From: UBA7985 sp049612785
Lineage (GTDB): Bacteria; Pseudomonadota; Alphaproteobacteria; UBA7985
Direction of reading: 5' to 3'
DNA length: 24,439 bases
Assembly: GCA_049612785.1 (NCBI GenBank)
Contig: JBMZBW010000029.1
Location: 1-24,439 of the forward strand
The notes under the pieces were generated by a model, which saw only the letters and a list, made by a program, of their open reading frames with translations, was not told where the DNA came from and made no database searches. This document shows, in pieces, positions 6,232-14,385 of this stretch. A program made the position numbers and the translations under genes. Each line of letters opens with the position of its first letter. Position 1 is the stretch's first letter.

Positions 6232-7515
6232 TCAGACTTTTGGTTTCGGCGTCTCTTCGGACGCTCGACCCGCTTGAATGCGCGCGACCGTTCCCTCACT
6301 TTGGGCGCGATAGACCTCGTCACTGATGCTTTCGCGCAGCGCATCAAGCCGCAAGCCATGAGATCGCGGTGTAATGCGGCCCTGACTGGCAATGCCGTCC
6401 CAGCGGGCACGCGCTGCCTGCTTCTTTTTCACTTGGTGCGGCTGAACAGTGCTCATGTGGGCAGAATCAAGCCGCTCGCCCAAGCACAAATAACCAGCCT
6501 GCACCGCGCGATCCATAAGGTCTGATCCAGCCTTCGTGCGAACGACTACAGCGTTTGTTCCCGGATCATCGGCTTCCAGCGCAGGATCAGGCGAGCCACC
6601 GGGCCAGTTGTCCGCCGCCGCAATATCAGCGCCTTCGCCAATGCCGTCCGGACAGATTTTGCATCGCCAAGGTACGTTCCAACTCTTTTCGTCTTCGCCC
6701 CAATACTCGGTATAGGTCGCCGTATGGGATTTGCCCTCCCGGGTTACGAAGGTCGTTGGTCCGGGACAGCCGAACCCCCTGTAACGGAACTGCTCAATCT
6801 CGGCTTTTTTCACGCCGTGATGATTTTCGATAAAGGCTTCTGTCGCTTTGGGTGAAGCAAAACCGCCGCATACAGGCGTCAGGAAGTACTTGATAAGCCG
6901 GTTCACTCGGGGGTCGCGACGGGCCAAAGAACGCAGGGCGGAAATATCACAAGGTTTTCCGACAAAGGCAAAAACACGGTCTTTGTCGAGAAGCTCATGC
7001 ACCCTTTGCAGAACCGCTGTTGGACCATAGCGCGAGCCTGCGCCTGCCAGGACATCACTGGCGGTTTCGCTCACATGCGGCTGACCAAAGGTGGGATCAT
7101 TGCCACCCGCCTTGGCGTGCAAGATGAATTCGACTTCTCCGGTATCGACAAGAAACTGTCCCAAGGCCGTTAGAACACCACCGGTTGACCCCTGATGCCT
7201 GACAGCCGGATCACCGGCCCACGCCTCGACAAAATACTCATGCGGTCCCCAGACCAGATCCTGATGGCTTGCTTCTTTTGCTATGGCGTCGGGAAGGCCC
7301 TCAACACGGGTGCCGGGACAGGTATCGTATATCGCGTCTACTGTTTCGTGGGTTAAGGCACCCACGACCACAGGACGTTCGAAGCCGCTCTCAACCACCT
7401 GCATTTTCACGCAGTCCGACCCCGCCAACGACTCACACAGGCCACAGCCGATACAGAGGCTTTCTTCGACAATGCGGTAGAGGCGATCAGTGGGCGAAGG
7501 CAGGTTCAGTGTCAT
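6232..7515 (-). CDS. FrhB-family coenzyme F420 hydrogenase/dehydrogenase beta-subunit-like protein
   Basis: A 427-residue iron-sulfur flavoprotein of the FrhB/FdhB/HCAR superfamily. The N-terminal cluster ligands are Cys21, Cys24, Cys27 and Cys35 (CIGCGLC then a more distant Cys). The family motifs GSTGGVLTAL (109-118), GKPCD (186-190) and RCKICPDGIGEGADI (284-298, Cys285 and Cys288) follow. In methanogens members reduce F420; bacterial members include BciB and 7-hydroxymethyl-chlorophyll a reductase, which take electrons from ferredoxin through FAD. No chlorophyll or F420 genes are visible, so the acceptor is unknown. The start overlaps the transaldolase stop as ATGA (7512-7515), showing translational coupling. 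The last 30 residues are polar and probably disordered. Confidence 0.85.
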   Translation of the reverse strand: MTLNLPSPTDRLYRIVEESLCIGCGLCESLAGSDCVKMQVVESGFERPVVVGALTHETVDAIYDTCPGTRVEGLPDAIAKEASHQDLVWGPHEYFVEAWAGDPAVRHQGSTGGVLTALGQFLVDTGEVEFILHAKAGGNDPTFGQPHVSETASDVLAGAGSRYGPTAVLQRVHELLDKDRVFAFVGKPCDISALRSLARRDPRVNRLIKYFLTPVCGGFASPKATEAFIENHHGVKKAEIEQFRYRGFGCPGPTTFVTREGKSHTATYTEYWGEDEKSWNVPWRCKICPDGIGEGADIAAADNWPGGSPDPALEADDPGTNAVVVRTKAGSDLMDRAVQAGYLCLGERLDSAHMSTVQPHQVKKKQAARARWDGIASQGRITPRSHGLRLDALRESISDEVYRAQSEGTVARIQAGRASEETPKPKV

Positions 7516-8198
7516 GGCTTAAAGAACCCGGTCTTGTTGCCCGCTTCCTTCCGCAGCAAGCTTGCCGCCGCTTCGAATTCGGCGGTTGCTTGCTGGGTTT
7601 GCGGCACGTCCATAAAGGCATCAAACACGGCTGGCGCAATGGTAAAGGTGTCGTGTCCGCGCGCGGCGAGTGCCACGATCTGTTCCATTGAGCGCAAACT
7701 GGCAACCAGCACGCGCGTTTTGCCCTGACAGACCCTGAGCATAGCATCCAGAATGGCATCGGCGTCCTGTCCGGATTCCTTCAGCCGACCGTAGTAGGGC
7801 GCAATGTATCGCGCCTCGTGGCTGACTGCTAGCAGGGACTGGCGGACATCAAATGCCGCGGTCAGGGTGATTGGTAAGCCCTTGGGAAGCAGTGGTAAAA
7901 CACTCAAACCTTCAGCCGTGAGCGGCACTTTGGCCACCACACCATCTTGCCATCGATCATAAAACCGAGACATCTGCTTAGCCGCTTCTTTGGGATGATT
8001 GAGGCCGTGGACTTGCAGTTGAAGAGACTTGAGATCGAAATCCTTGGCTCGGTCGATCATGCGAAAAATCGTTCGCTTGCTCAGTTCCACACCCTGGGAC
8101 TTGAAAATCATCGGGTTGGTCGTCGCGCCATATAACATTCCACGCTTGGCCCATTTTTCCCAGTCATCGGAAAGCGCGCTGTCGATATAAAGACGCAT
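7512..8198 (-). CDS. Transaldolase-family protein (short, FSA/TalC-like)
   Basis: A 228-residue single-domain TIM-barrel aldolase of the short transaldolase/fructose-6-phosphate aldolase group. Asp6 in LYIDSA, ATTNP (25-29) and the probable Schiff-base Lys90 in VVAKVPLT are all where the family has them. It lacks the familiar central pentose-phosphate neighbours and is instead translationally coupled to an FrhB-like oxidoreductase, which suggests a dedicated substrate rather than housekeeping sedoheptulose chemistry. Short transaldolase homologues also act on sulfofructose in sulfoquinovose breakdown, but no other gene of that pathway is seen. AAGGGG lies 6 nt before the start. Confidence 0.85.
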   Translation of the reverse strand: MRLYIDSALSDDWEKWAKRGMLYGATTNPMIFKSQGVELSKRTIFRMIDRAKDFDLKSLQLQVHGLNHPKEAAKQMSRFYDRWQDGVVAKVPLTAEGLSVLPLLPKGLPITLTAAFDVRQSLLAVSHEARYIAPYYGRLKESGQDADAILDAMLRVCQGKTRVLVASLRSMEQIVALAARGHDTFTIAPAVFDAFMDVPQTQQATAEFEAAASLLRKEAGNKTGFFKP

Positions 8199-8443
8199 GA
8201 TATCCCCTTGTTCAGTGCTGCTTTGGTCTCGCCCTTGCGAGCATCAAGGTCAAGCCTGATCATGTCGATCCTATGACCTCGTCGAAGGTTCCCTATTGAC
8301 GTCGCTGTTGAGTTCTTGGAAGAGGCGTGAAGCACTTTCACTTTTTAAACTTTCTGATAGCGAGCGCGATTGGCATGTTTGGGTTCAAAGCTTTTTGTCC
8401 TTTTCGGCCTAGTGCGCCGTCCAGAGCCTGAGCCATCACGCCA
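8199..8443. other. Intergenic region between divergent transaldolase and glycerophosphodiesterase genes
   Basis: A 245-bp gap with no convincing ORF. It holds an inverted repeat AGGTCA (8247-8252) and TGACCT (8274-8279) around the small palindrome TGATCA (8257-8262), and an isolated TTGACG (8296-8301) without a matching -10. It must carry both promoters, but I cannot place them with confidence. Confidence 0.4.
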
Positions 8444-9169
8444 ATGAAGATCAAACTCCCCCAGGTCATGGGTCATCGCGGCGCGCCCTCGCTGGCTCCG
8501 GAAAACACGCTTCAAGGCTTTGAGGCCGCTTTCAATGCAGGGGCTTTATGGACAGAAACGGATGTCTGTGTGCTCGGCGACGGGACGCCTGTGATCTTTC
8601 ATGATTCCACGCTTGACCGGTGCACAGATCATAAAGGGCTGGTCACGGCCCTGCGTGCGTCCGACTTAGCATCCGTCAACGCCAATCGACAGTTTCCAGA
8701 AACAGCGTTTCATGCGATCCCAACTTTGGCAGAAGCACTAAGCTGCTTTCAACGACTGGGCATGGGAGTGAACCTTGAGCTCAAACTCCATGAGCATGTC
8801 GAGCCAGCCACTCTGGTCGATGCGGTGACATCTGTTCTCTCAGAACACACATTCCCGACGCAGCAAATCCTGCTATCCAGCTTTGATTTCGAAGTCCTCA
8901 GACTGTTGAAGCAGGCTCTTCCCGATCTGGCACTGGCGGTTATTGCGGAAGAAGCCAGTGATGAAGTCTTTGAAGTCGCGCGGGAGACCGGCTCCCAAGC
9001 TTTGAACCTATGGTGGGAAACGCTCTCTCACGAAAACGTTCGGCGCGCACGGTCCAAAGGTCTGAGCGTGAACATCTGGACGGCCAACGAGCCGGAGAAG
9101 GTGCGCTCTATGGTTGATTGGGGCGTTGAAGGCATCATGTCGGATTGCCCACAGAATTTCTCCTTCTAG
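8444..9169 (+). CDS. Glycerophosphodiester phosphodiesterase
   Basis: A 241-residue cytosolic GDPD TIM barrel, UgpQ-like in length and without a signal peptide. Catalytic and metal residues are visible: His11-Arg12 (GHRGA), Glu20-Asn21 (PENT), Glu38 and Asp40 (TETDV), His53-Asp54 (FHDSTLDR), Glu112 and Lys114 (NLELK), and the C-terminal NIWTANEPE. It hydrolyses glycerophosphodiesters to sn-glycerol-3-phosphate and an alcohol such as choline or ethanolamine. No ugp transporter is adjacent. The ribosome site is weak. The next gene starts 91 bp downstream on the same strand. Confidence 0.9.
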   Translation: MKIKLPQVMGHRGAPSLAPENTLQGFEAAFNAGALWTETDVCVLGDGTPVIFHDSTLDRCTDHKGLVTALRASDLASVNANRQFPETAFHAIPTLAEALSCFQRLGMGVNLELKLHEHVEPATLVDAVTSVLSEHTFPTQQILLSSFDFEVLRLLKQALPDLALAVIAEEASDEVFEVARETGSQALNLWWETLSHENVRRARSKGLSVNIWTANEPEKVRSMVDWGVEGIMSDCPQNFSF

Positions 9170-9260
9170 GCACTTTTCAAAAGCGACATTCAAGTCGCAC
9201 GGGCGATTGAGCCTAATGCTGTCTGCTTTAGACCGGAACGCAAATCAGGAGGCGTTCATT

Positions 9261-10097
9261 TTGTCAGACTACAAGAAACCTGCTCACTGGGCAGAGCCGA
9301 AAAACAAGCTTTTCCCGCATCAAGTCGGCTTCACGTGTCCCCCTCATGATTTTGACGCTGCGCCCTCAGATTTTCTTCGCATGTCGCCGAGTTCGGTGGG
9401 TGTGCATGGTCGAATGCTGCATGTGCCGGACTACGAGCACCAACTCGATCAACGCAAACGTAACTTCGGGCTGCTCGAGGAATTTGTAGAGTGCATGGCC
9501 AATAACGGCGCTGACGTTTGCGGCCAGGTCGGGTCAAACTGGGTCCACGCCAGCGGCTTGGGCGTCGAAGGGATACGGCAGCACTGCGAAATGCTGTCTG
9601 ACAAGTATGAAACCCCCTTCCACATGGCCGGTTACGCAATGGTTGAAGCGCTCCGCGCGATGAACGTGGAAAAGGTTGCGCTGAACGCCGTTTATCACTG
9701 GCCAACGTGGTGGCAAGGAACGGTGGATTTCCTCAAGGAAGCAGGCTTTGACGTGCTCTACGCCGGGAATTTTGTCGATCAGGGCTTTATTGGCAGTCAA
9801 GAAGAATGCAACGCGGCGATCTGGTGCTTTGACGGTGATCTGGCGTCGAGATCCATGGCCTATGTCGCCGAACAAGCCCCGAACGCCGATGCTTATCTGG
9901 CCAACGGCATGTGCAATTTCCGCTCTGGCCCCAACGGGCAAGCCCAGCGATTTGTCCATCTGGAAGTCGCGCTAGAGGCACAACTGGGGAAGCCCGTGAT
10001 TACCCATGATAACGCCCTGTATTGGCGCATTTACCGCACGCTGGGCCTGGCGCCGGAGACCCAGCAAGGCCAATTGCTCTCTTCGCTGAAAGCTTGA
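9261..10097 (+). CDS. Arylmalonate decarboxylase / maleate isomerase-like protein (Asp/Glu racemase superfamily)
   Basis: A TTG start at 9261 is chosen because AGGAGG (9247-9252) sits 8 nt before it, while the longer frame from 9114 overlaps the upstream gene and has no ribosome site. This gives 278 residues. The order of motifs follows the AMDase/maleate isomerase family: an N-terminal PxxxxxxxxDFLRMSPSSVGVH block, an EFVECMANNGADV helix-strand, the first active-site loop GSNWVHASG (91-99) and the second loop NGMCNF (215-220). The first loop has Gly91 where isomerases and racemases have a catalytic Cys; the second keeps Cys218. One Cys in this arrangement is that of arylmalonate decarboxylase. 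It lies 5 bp from the sulfotransferase gene. Substrate unknown. Confidence 0.72.
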   Translation: MSDYKKPAHWAEPKNKLFPHQVGFTCPPHDFDAAPSDFLRMSPSSVGVHGRMLHVPDYEHQLDQRKRNFGLLEEFVECMANNGADVCGQVGSNWVHASGLGVEGIRQHCEMLSDKYETPFHMAGYAMVEALRAMNVEKVALNAVYHWPTWWQGTVDFLKEAGFDVLYAGNFVDQGFIGSQEECNAAIWCFDGDLASRSMAYVAEQAPNADAYLANGMCNFRSGPNGQAQRFVHLEVALEAQLGKPVITHDNALYWRIYRTLGLAPETQQGQLLSSLKA

Positions 10098-10102
10098 TAC
10101 CC

Positions 10103-10846
10103 ATGACCAAAATACTGGCCCTTTGGGCGGTTCCGCGTTCAACGTCGACGGCTTTTGAATGGATGATGCGACAACGCGGGGACTTCAACTGTCTGCACGA
10201 ACCCTATGGTGAAGCTTGGTATCAGGGTGATGAACCCCTGTGGCCCCGTTTGACCGCCGATAGCGTTCGTACGCCCGGACTGACGCTCGCAGGGGTGCAC
10301 GAAAACCTGAAAACCCTTGCGGCTGAAGGGCCTGTGTTTTCGAAAGATTTTCCGCTCTACATCGACCATATGTGGAATGACGAGCTGTTCGACATGTTCA
10401 ACCATTCCTTCCTGATCAGAGACCCGGCAAAGACCATTTCGTCGATGTTCAAGCATTGGCCGGATTTTCACATTAAGGAAACTGGCTTCAAGGAGCAGCG
10501 AGAGCTGTTTGATATTATCACTGAACGCAATGGTGGAAGGCCACCAGCGGTCATCGACAGTGATGATGTTCTGGCCAATCCTTTTGGCGTGGTACGGGCT
10601 TGGTGCGAGGCCGTAGGAATTCCGTTTATCGAAAGCGCACTGAGTTGGGAACCGGGACCACGGGACGAAGTCAGCTGGTGGGACGGCGGGTCTTTCCACG
10701 AGTTACTGCGCAACTCCGACGGGCTGAAACCCCAGCCTCGCCGAGACGCCAAACCCGTTTCAGAGATGCCGCAGCGGGTGCAGGAGGTCTATGCCGAGGT
10801 CTTGCCGCACTATCAGCACCTCTACGCCCATAGGATTCAGGTTTAG
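10103..10846 (+). CDS. Sulfotransferase-family protein
   Basis: A 247-residue protein (ATG at 10103, five bases after the previous stop; the upstream in-frame start at 10022 lies inside that gene). It has the P-loop-like PAPS 5'-phosphosulfate motif AVPRSTSTAFEW (9-20) and the 3'-phosphate motif LIRDPAKTISS (104-114) with the expected Arg and Ser. HEPY (32-35) resembles the substrate loop of small bacterial sulfotransferases. Members transfer sulfate from PAPS to hydroxyl or amino groups, although many bacterial homologues have unproven activity. Tight spacing to the decarboxylase-like gene suggests a shared pathway. It converges with the thiolase gene with only 2 bp between stops. Confidence 0.8.
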   Translation: MTKILALWAVPRSTSTAFEWMMRQRGDFNCLHEPYGEAWYQGDEPLWPRLTADSVRTPGLTLAGVHENLKTLAAEGPVFSKDFPLYIDHMWNDELFDMFNHSFLIRDPAKTISSMFKHWPDFHIKETGFKEQRELFDIITERNGGRPPAVIDSDDVLANPFGVVRAWCEAVGIPFIESALSWEPGPRDEVSWWDGGSFHELLRNSDGLKPQPRRDAKPVSEMPQRVQEVYAEVLPHYQHLYAHRIQV

Positions 10847-10848
10847 AC

Positions 10849-12033
10849 TTACCTGTGTAGCGTGAGGGCCGTGCCCTCGCCGCCGCCGATGCAGAGCGCC
10901 GCGACACCTGTTTGCGCGTTTTCCGCTTCCATGGCGTGCGAAAGCGTCACGATAATGCGAGCCCCTGAAGCGCCAATCGGGTGACCGACGGCGCAAGCCC
11001 CGCCGCGCACATTGAGCCGAGCAGCGTTCAAACCCAGCTCGTGTGCCGCGGCCATGGGAACGACGGCAAAAGCCTCGTTGATCTCCCACAAATCGACCTC
11101 ATCTACGGTAAGATCAGACCGCTTGAGCGCCTGTTTGATTGCGCCGATGGGGGCCGTGGTAAACCAGCCGGGTTCTTGGGCGTGGGTGCCGTAACTGCCC
11201 AGCCGCGCTCTAATCGTCAGCCCCTGGGCCTGCGCCGTGCTTTCGCGCATCAGAACCAGTGCAGCCGCGCCATCCGAGATAGACGAAGCGTTGGCAGCCG
11301 TCACCGTCCCATCCGGTTTGAAAGCCGGTTTGAGGAGCGGAATTTTGTCCGGCATAGCCCGCTCGGGCTGCTCATCAGCTGTAACCTGAATGTCGCCCTT
11401 CCGGGTCGTAACCGTCATCGCTACGATCTCGTCCGCGAACAAGCCGTCTGCCTGCGCCTGCTGCGCACGGGCGAGCGACTGCAGCGCGTAAGCGTCCTGT
11501 GCCTGACGGGTCAGCTGATATTTCTGCGCACAATCCTCGGCGAAAGAGCCCATCAACCGCCCCTCCTCGTAGGCGTCCTGCAGCCCATCAAGGAACATGT
11601 GATCCTGCGCGGTTGTTTCACCCATGCGAGCGCCGCCCCGCATCTTGGGCAGCAGGTAGGGCGCGTTGCTCATGCTTTCCATACCACCTGCAACGATGAC
11701 TTGCGCATGACCGGCGAGAAGCTGGTCCATGGCGAGCATGACCGCCTTCATGCCCGAACCGCACATTTTGTTCACCGTTGTCGCAGGAACAGATTCTGAC
11801 AGGCCGGCATGAAAGCCTGCCTGACGTGCCGGAGCCTGCCCCTGTCCCGCGGGCAGAACGCATCCCATGATGACTTCATCAACGCCAGCAGGCTTCACGC
11901 CGGAACGGTCCAACGCCGCCGCTATCGCTGCGCCGCCAAGCTCGGAGGCCGTAAAGCCAGAGAGCGCACCCTGAAAGCTCCCGATTGGCGTTCTGGCTCC
12001 ACCCACAATAACGACGGGATCAGCGAGTGGCAT
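10849..12033 (-). CDS. Thiolase (acetyl-CoA C-acyltransferase family)
   Basis: A 394-residue thiolase with the full catalytic set: nucleophile Cys91 in NKMCGSGMKAV, NEAFAV (319-324), His351 in GGACAVGHPIGASGAR and Cys381 in CIGGGEG. Length and motifs fit biosynthetic acetoacetyl-CoA thiolase or a degradative beta-ketothiolase. The ATG at 12033 is used because AGGAG lies 7 nt upstream; the longer TTG frame from 12054 includes that ribosome site as codons. It begins 17 bp after the DegT aminotransferase stop, so the two form an operon. No other fatty-acid oxidation or PHB genes are near, which hints at a dedicated acyl-CoA step. Chain length is not readable. Confidence 0.92.
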   Translation of the reverse strand: MPLADPVVIVGGARTPIGSFQGALSGFTASELGGAAIAAALDRSGVKPAGVDEVIMGCVLPAGQGQAPARQAGFHAGLSESVPATTVNKMCGSGMKAVMLAMDQLLAGHAQVIVAGGMESMSNAPYLLPKMRGGARMGETTAQDHMFLDGLQDAYEEGRLMGSFAEDCAQKYQLTRQAQDAYALQSLARAQQAQADGLFADEIVAMTVTTRKGDIQVTADEQPERAMPDKIPLLKPAFKPDGTVTAANASSISDGAAALVLMRESTAQAQGLTIRARLGSYGTHAQEPGWFTTAPIGAIKQALKRSDLTVDEVDLWEINEAFAVVPMAAAHELGLNAARLNVRGGACAVGHPIGASGARIIVTLSHAMEAENAQTGVAALCIGGGEGTALTLHR

Positions 12034-12050
12034 CAGCGTTCTCCTTGCTT

Positions 12051-13235
12051 TCAAGCAGCGAGCCGGGCGGCTTCGTCAGCGATGATGTCGGCGATGTCGC
12101 TGCAGTCCTCAAGACTGAAGGTCAGCGGAACGCGGAGATCAATGGTGGTCGAGAGCGTCTTTAGCGTCTGTGGCAAGGGGTCGACCTTGCCGAAATACTG
12201 CCAGCTGTCGTAGCGACTGGTGAAGGCTACGGGTTCCTCTCCGCCAAACCATTTCAGCTCAACACCCCGTTTGCCGCAAGCAGCGACCAGTTCTGGAATA
12301 TCCCGAACATGGGCGTGAAACTGGAAGGAAGAGCCGACATAGGCTTCGTGCTGGGGGCGTTCGATCACGTCGATACCTGCCACACCGCGCAATCCCGCTT
12401 CAAGGGCCTGATAGCGGTCATTCCAGCGTTTGCAGTTCTGGTCGAGATGGTCCAACTGCGCGCGAAGAATGGTGGCTCGCAGGTTATCCAGCCGGGCTGA
12501 ACAGTTGGGGGTATCCAGCCGAATGCGTCGGAACACCTCATCTCCCGGGGCTGCGCCATGGCGTTCATACAGCATGTACGACCCAGAGAGAATAACGGCA
12601 CGCGCGGCCAGCTCCTCATCATCGGTGGTCAGGAAACCGCCCTCGCCCGAGTTCATGTGCTTGTACGTTTGAGTAGAGAAACAAGCCACTTTGCCAAAGT
12701 TGCCGGAGCGCTTCCCCTGCCACTTCGCGCCCATCGTGTGCGCGCAGTCTTCAACCAGCGTGATGCCAAATTCCTCACAGATCGCAACAATCGCATCCAT
12801 GTCGGCGATGTGCCCTCGCATGTGCGACAGCATGAAGAACTTTGCCCCACTGCTTTGGGCTTTGGCGCGCAAATCATCGATGTCTGTTAGCCAGTCATGG
12901 CCAATTTCCACAAACACGGGCACACCGCCGCACGCATGGATCGCGCCGGGTACGGGTGCGAGCGTGTAGGCGTTGGCAAGGATCTTGTCGCCGTGTTGGA
13001 GGCCAGCGGCACGCAAAGCGATCTGCATCGCCTGCCCGCCGGAGGTGACAGCAAGACAATACTTCGCGCCCTGATAGGCTGCGTATTCTTGCTCGAGCAA
13101 GCTGGTCTCTGCCAATTCACCCGGTCCGGTGTTGTAGCGATGAATGCGGCCACTTTGCAGGATGGCTACCGCGTCTTCGATGCCCTTGGCAGGGATGGCT
13201 TCCTGCTGGGTAAATGATTTTTCGAACTGTTTCAT
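12051..13235 (-). CDS. DegT/DnrJ/EryC1/StrS-family PLP aminotransferase
   Basis: A 394-residue PLP enzyme of the DegT family. TSGGQAMQIAL (64-74) binds the phosphate, VEDCAHTMGA (161-170) supplies the Asp, and Lys192 in STQTYKHMNSGEGGF is the Schiff-base lysine. Members usually transaminate nucleotide-linked keto-sugars or act in AHBA-type pathways, but no nucleotide-sugar genes are here; pairing with a thiolase is unusual. ATG at 13235 is the only ATG near the family N-terminus (a longer TTG frame runs to 13310); its ribosome site is poor. A LacI-type pseudo-palindrome lies 10 bp upstream, so initiation or transcription here may be controlled. Substrate unknown. Confidence 0.85.
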   Translation of the reverse strand: MKQFEKSFTQQEAIPAKGIEDAVAILQSGRIHRYNTGPGELAETSLLEQEYAAYQGAKYCLAVTSGGQAMQIALRAAGLQHGDKILANAYTLAPVPGAIHACGGVPVFVEIGHDWLTDIDDLRAKAQSSGAKFFMLSHMRGHIADMDAIVAICEEFGITLVEDCAHTMGAKWQGKRSGNFGKVACFSTQTYKHMNSGEGGFLTTDDEELAARAVILSGSYMLYERHGAAPGDEVFRRIRLDTPNCSARLDNLRATILRAQLDHLDQNCKRWNDRYQALEAGLRGVAGIDVIERPQHEAYVGSSFQFHAHVRDIPELVAACGKRGVELKWFGGEEPVAFTSRYDSWQYFGKVDPLPQTLKTLSTTIDLRVPLTFSLEDCSDIADIIADEAARLAA

Positions 13236-13244
13236 GGACGCGAG

Positions 13245-13267
13245 TGTAAGCGCTAACGCGACGCGTT
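13245..13267. promoter_or_regulatory. Overlapping palindromes (LacI-family-like operator) in the divergent DegT/M19 promoter region
   Basis: TGTAAGCGCTAACG (13245-13258) has the central AAGCGCTAA core typical of LacI/GalR-family operators, and it overlaps the perfect palindrome AACGCGACGCGTT (13255-13267, 6+1+6). Both lie 10-32 bp upstream of the DegT start and in the 157-bp gap separating two divergent operons. No LacI-family gene is in the window. The symmetry is seen directly; regulator identity is inference. Confidence 0.4.
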
Positions 13268-13392
13268 GGGAGTCCTCGAAACGGCACAGTTTGGCGATGC
13301 ATGGTCGCAAGCTGACTTGCTGGCGCAGTCCTCAGGTCAGATAAACGAAGCCATAGACAAGAGGCGTTCGCGCCCAAAGGAATATAAACCCC

Positions 13393-14385
13393 ATGACCAC
13401 GCCCTATCGCATCGACGGCCTGCAGTACGCCAACTGGTCCCCGAAGATATTCGAGGAGATGGCGCAAGGGGGTGTGCACGCGGTTCACGTCACCATCGCT
13501 TACCACGAAACCTTTCGTGAAATGGTGCTGCAGATCGAAGCTTGGAACCGCTGGTTCGAGCGTTTCCCGGATCGCATTATGATGGGCCGTACAGCAGCCG
13601 ATATCGATACGGCCAAGGCCACGGGCCGCACGGCGATTTTCTTCGGCTTCCAGAACCCTTCCCCCATCGAAGACGATATCGGCCTGATCGAGATTTGTCA
13701 TACGCTGGGCGCTCGGTTCATGCAGCTGAGCTACAACAACCAGTCCTTCCTCGCGACCGGTTGTTACGAGGCTGAAGACCCCGGCATCACGCGCTTTGGC
13801 AAGCAGGCCATTGCAGAGATGAACCGCGTTGGTTTGGTTGTGGACATGTCCCACTCCGCCGAGCGTTCAACGCTGGAAGCCATCGATATTTCCAGCCGCC
13901 CCATCGCCATCACACACGCCAACCCGCACTGGTGGCACCCGGCGCTACGGAATAAGTCAGACGAGGTTTTGCGGGCGCTTACCGGTCGTGGTGGGATGCT
14001 GGGGTTCTCTGTCTATCCGCATCATCTCAAAGACGGCTCCAACTGTACCCGGGAAAGCTTTTGCGGGATGATCGCTGAGTGTGCCTCGCGCTATGGTGCG
14101 GAGAATATCGGCATTGGGACGGACTTGTGTCAGGACCAGCCAGATAGCGTGGTTGAATGGATGCGCGTAGGCCGCTGGTCCAAGCAGATCGACTACGGCG
14201 AAGGCTCCGCTGACAATCCCGGCTTTCCGCCCATGCCATCGTGGTTTGAAGACAACCGGCACTTTGACAGCATCGAAGAGGGCCTGCGCGAGGTCGGGAT
14301 GAGCGAAGCAGAAATTGCCGGTGTCATGGGCGGCAATTGGTATCGGTTCTTCGAAACGAATTTTGTGCCATTATCATCGTCATGA
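13393..14385 (+). CDS. M19 (membrane/renal dipeptidase) family protein with altered metal site
   Basis: A 330-residue TIM-barrel protein of peptidase family M19. Compared with human DPEP1 as I recall it, the N-terminal metal motif DGHxD is DGLQY (8-12), losing both ligands, and the bridging Glu of GVEGG is Gln87 in GFQNPSP. The second-site His154 (VVDMSHSAE), His175 (AITHAN) and Asp244 (GIGTDLCQD) remain. A standard di-zinc dipeptidase mechanism is therefore doubtful; a mono-metal hydrolase, lyase or binding role is possible. No signal peptide is present, so it is cytosolic. AAAGGA lies 11 nt before the ATG. It is the first gene of a four-gene operon and its stop overlaps the next start as ATGA (14382-14385). 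Close homologues with the same wording occur, to my memory, in Rhodobacterales. Confidence 0.85.
   Translation: MTTPYRIDGLQYANWSPKIFEEMAQGGVHAVHVTIAYHETFREMVLQIEAWNRWFERFPDRIMMGRTAADIDTAKATGRTAIFFGFQNPSPIEDDIGLIEICHTLGARFMQLSYNNQSFLATGCYEAEDPGITRFGKQAIAEMNRVGLVVDMSHSAERSTLEAIDISSRPIAITHANPHWWHPALRNKSDEVLRALTGRGGMLGFSVYPHHLKDGSNCTRESFCGMIAECASRYGAENIGIGTDLCQDQPDSVVEWMRVGRWSKQIDYGEGSADNPGFPPMPSWFEDNRHFDSIEEGLREVGMSEAEIAGVMGGNWYRFFETNFVPLSSS

Noticed and set aside
9114..9260. N-terminal extension of the decarboxylase-like protein
   Set aside because: It overlaps the GDPD 3' end, lacks a ribosome site and does not look like family sequence; AGGAGG before TTG 9261 decides the start.
10981..11799. 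Long plus-strand frame (272 codons) opposite the thiolase gene
   Set aside because: Antisense shadow; Arg/His-rich composition typical of reverse-frame reading in GC-rich genes.
13117..13854. Minus-strand frame (245 codons) spanning the DegT/M19 divergent region
   Set aside because: It runs antisense through the M19 gene and across the promoter region and has no domain; the DegT and M19 genes explain the region.
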